From Kipferlia bialata (Eukaryota > Fornicata), in the NCBI GenBank assembly GCA_003568945.1, contig BDIP01000156.1, positions 1-20,050 on the forward strand: a stretch of DNA of 20,050 nucleotides. Direction: 5' to 3'. This document shows, in pieces, positions 20,014-20,050 of the stretch; positions within the stretch are counted from its first letter, which is position 1, and each line of letters starts with the position of its first letter. The notes under the pieces were generated by a model. The model was not told where the DNA came from. It did not search any database and worked only from the letters and a program-made list of their open reading frames with translations. The translations under genes and the position numbers were made by a program.

Positions 20014-20050
20014 GGGGGGGGGGGGGGGGGGTATATTTATATGGGGGGGG
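20014..20050. repeat. Poly-G runs at the window edge
   Basis: There is an 18-base G run at 20014-20031, then TATATTTATAT, then eight Gs to the edge. It lies in an intron of the transporter gene. This may be a sequencing or assembly limit, since the poly-C intron near 1281 shows the same homopolymer habit. Confidence 0.8.

Noticed and set aside
8803-20050. Two separate half-size transporter genes rather than one
   Set aside because: Exons join in phase from NBD1 through the linker to TMD2 with no stop, start context or gap. The linker also matches ABCA full-transporter layout.

Overview
This is nuclear DNA from a very intron-rich eukaryote, most likely a protist. Every confident protein is split by short introns with GT..AG ends. 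Many introns end in a CTAAC, CTGAC or CTCAC motif lying only a few bases before the AG. Fused branch-point/acceptor motifs of this kind are known from metamonads such as Giardia and Trichomonas. An intron-rich free-living fornicate of the Kipferlia type would fit, but that placement is inference. I see no prokaryotic gene layout, rRNA, tRNA, CRISPR array, transposon or viral relic.

Three genes fill the window. (1) Plus strand, about 522-3794: a small protein modelled at 291 aa from 12 exons, with six hydrophobic segments and no recognised family. (2) Minus strand, 8143-4074: a kelch-type beta-propeller protein of 1,106 aa in six exons, one of them 2,409 nt long. It has a propeller region at each end and a helix-rich middle. 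(3) Minus strand, from beyond the right edge to 8680: the last 2,170 aa of a full-size ABCA-family ABC transporter. I rebuilt it as 54 exons with matching phases and no internal stop. It runs from the end of the first extracellular domain through TMD1, NBD1, a linker, TMD2 with a large cysteine-rich ectodomain, and NBD2. Both ATPase sites keep all their motifs.

Genes 1 and 2 converge tail to tail across about 280 bp. Genes 2 and 3 lie head to tail, separated by about 540 bp. Nothing in the sequence links the three genes in function. The transporter would act in a membrane on lipid-like substrates, and the kelch protein is probably a cytosolic scaffold.

The most unusual signal is at the intron edges. 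In five places, across all three genes, a piece of an exon end with its splice site is repeated inside the neighbouring intron. These look like local tandem duplications across exon-intron junctions. With the very dense, non-shared introns of the two transporter halves, they suggest active intron turnover.
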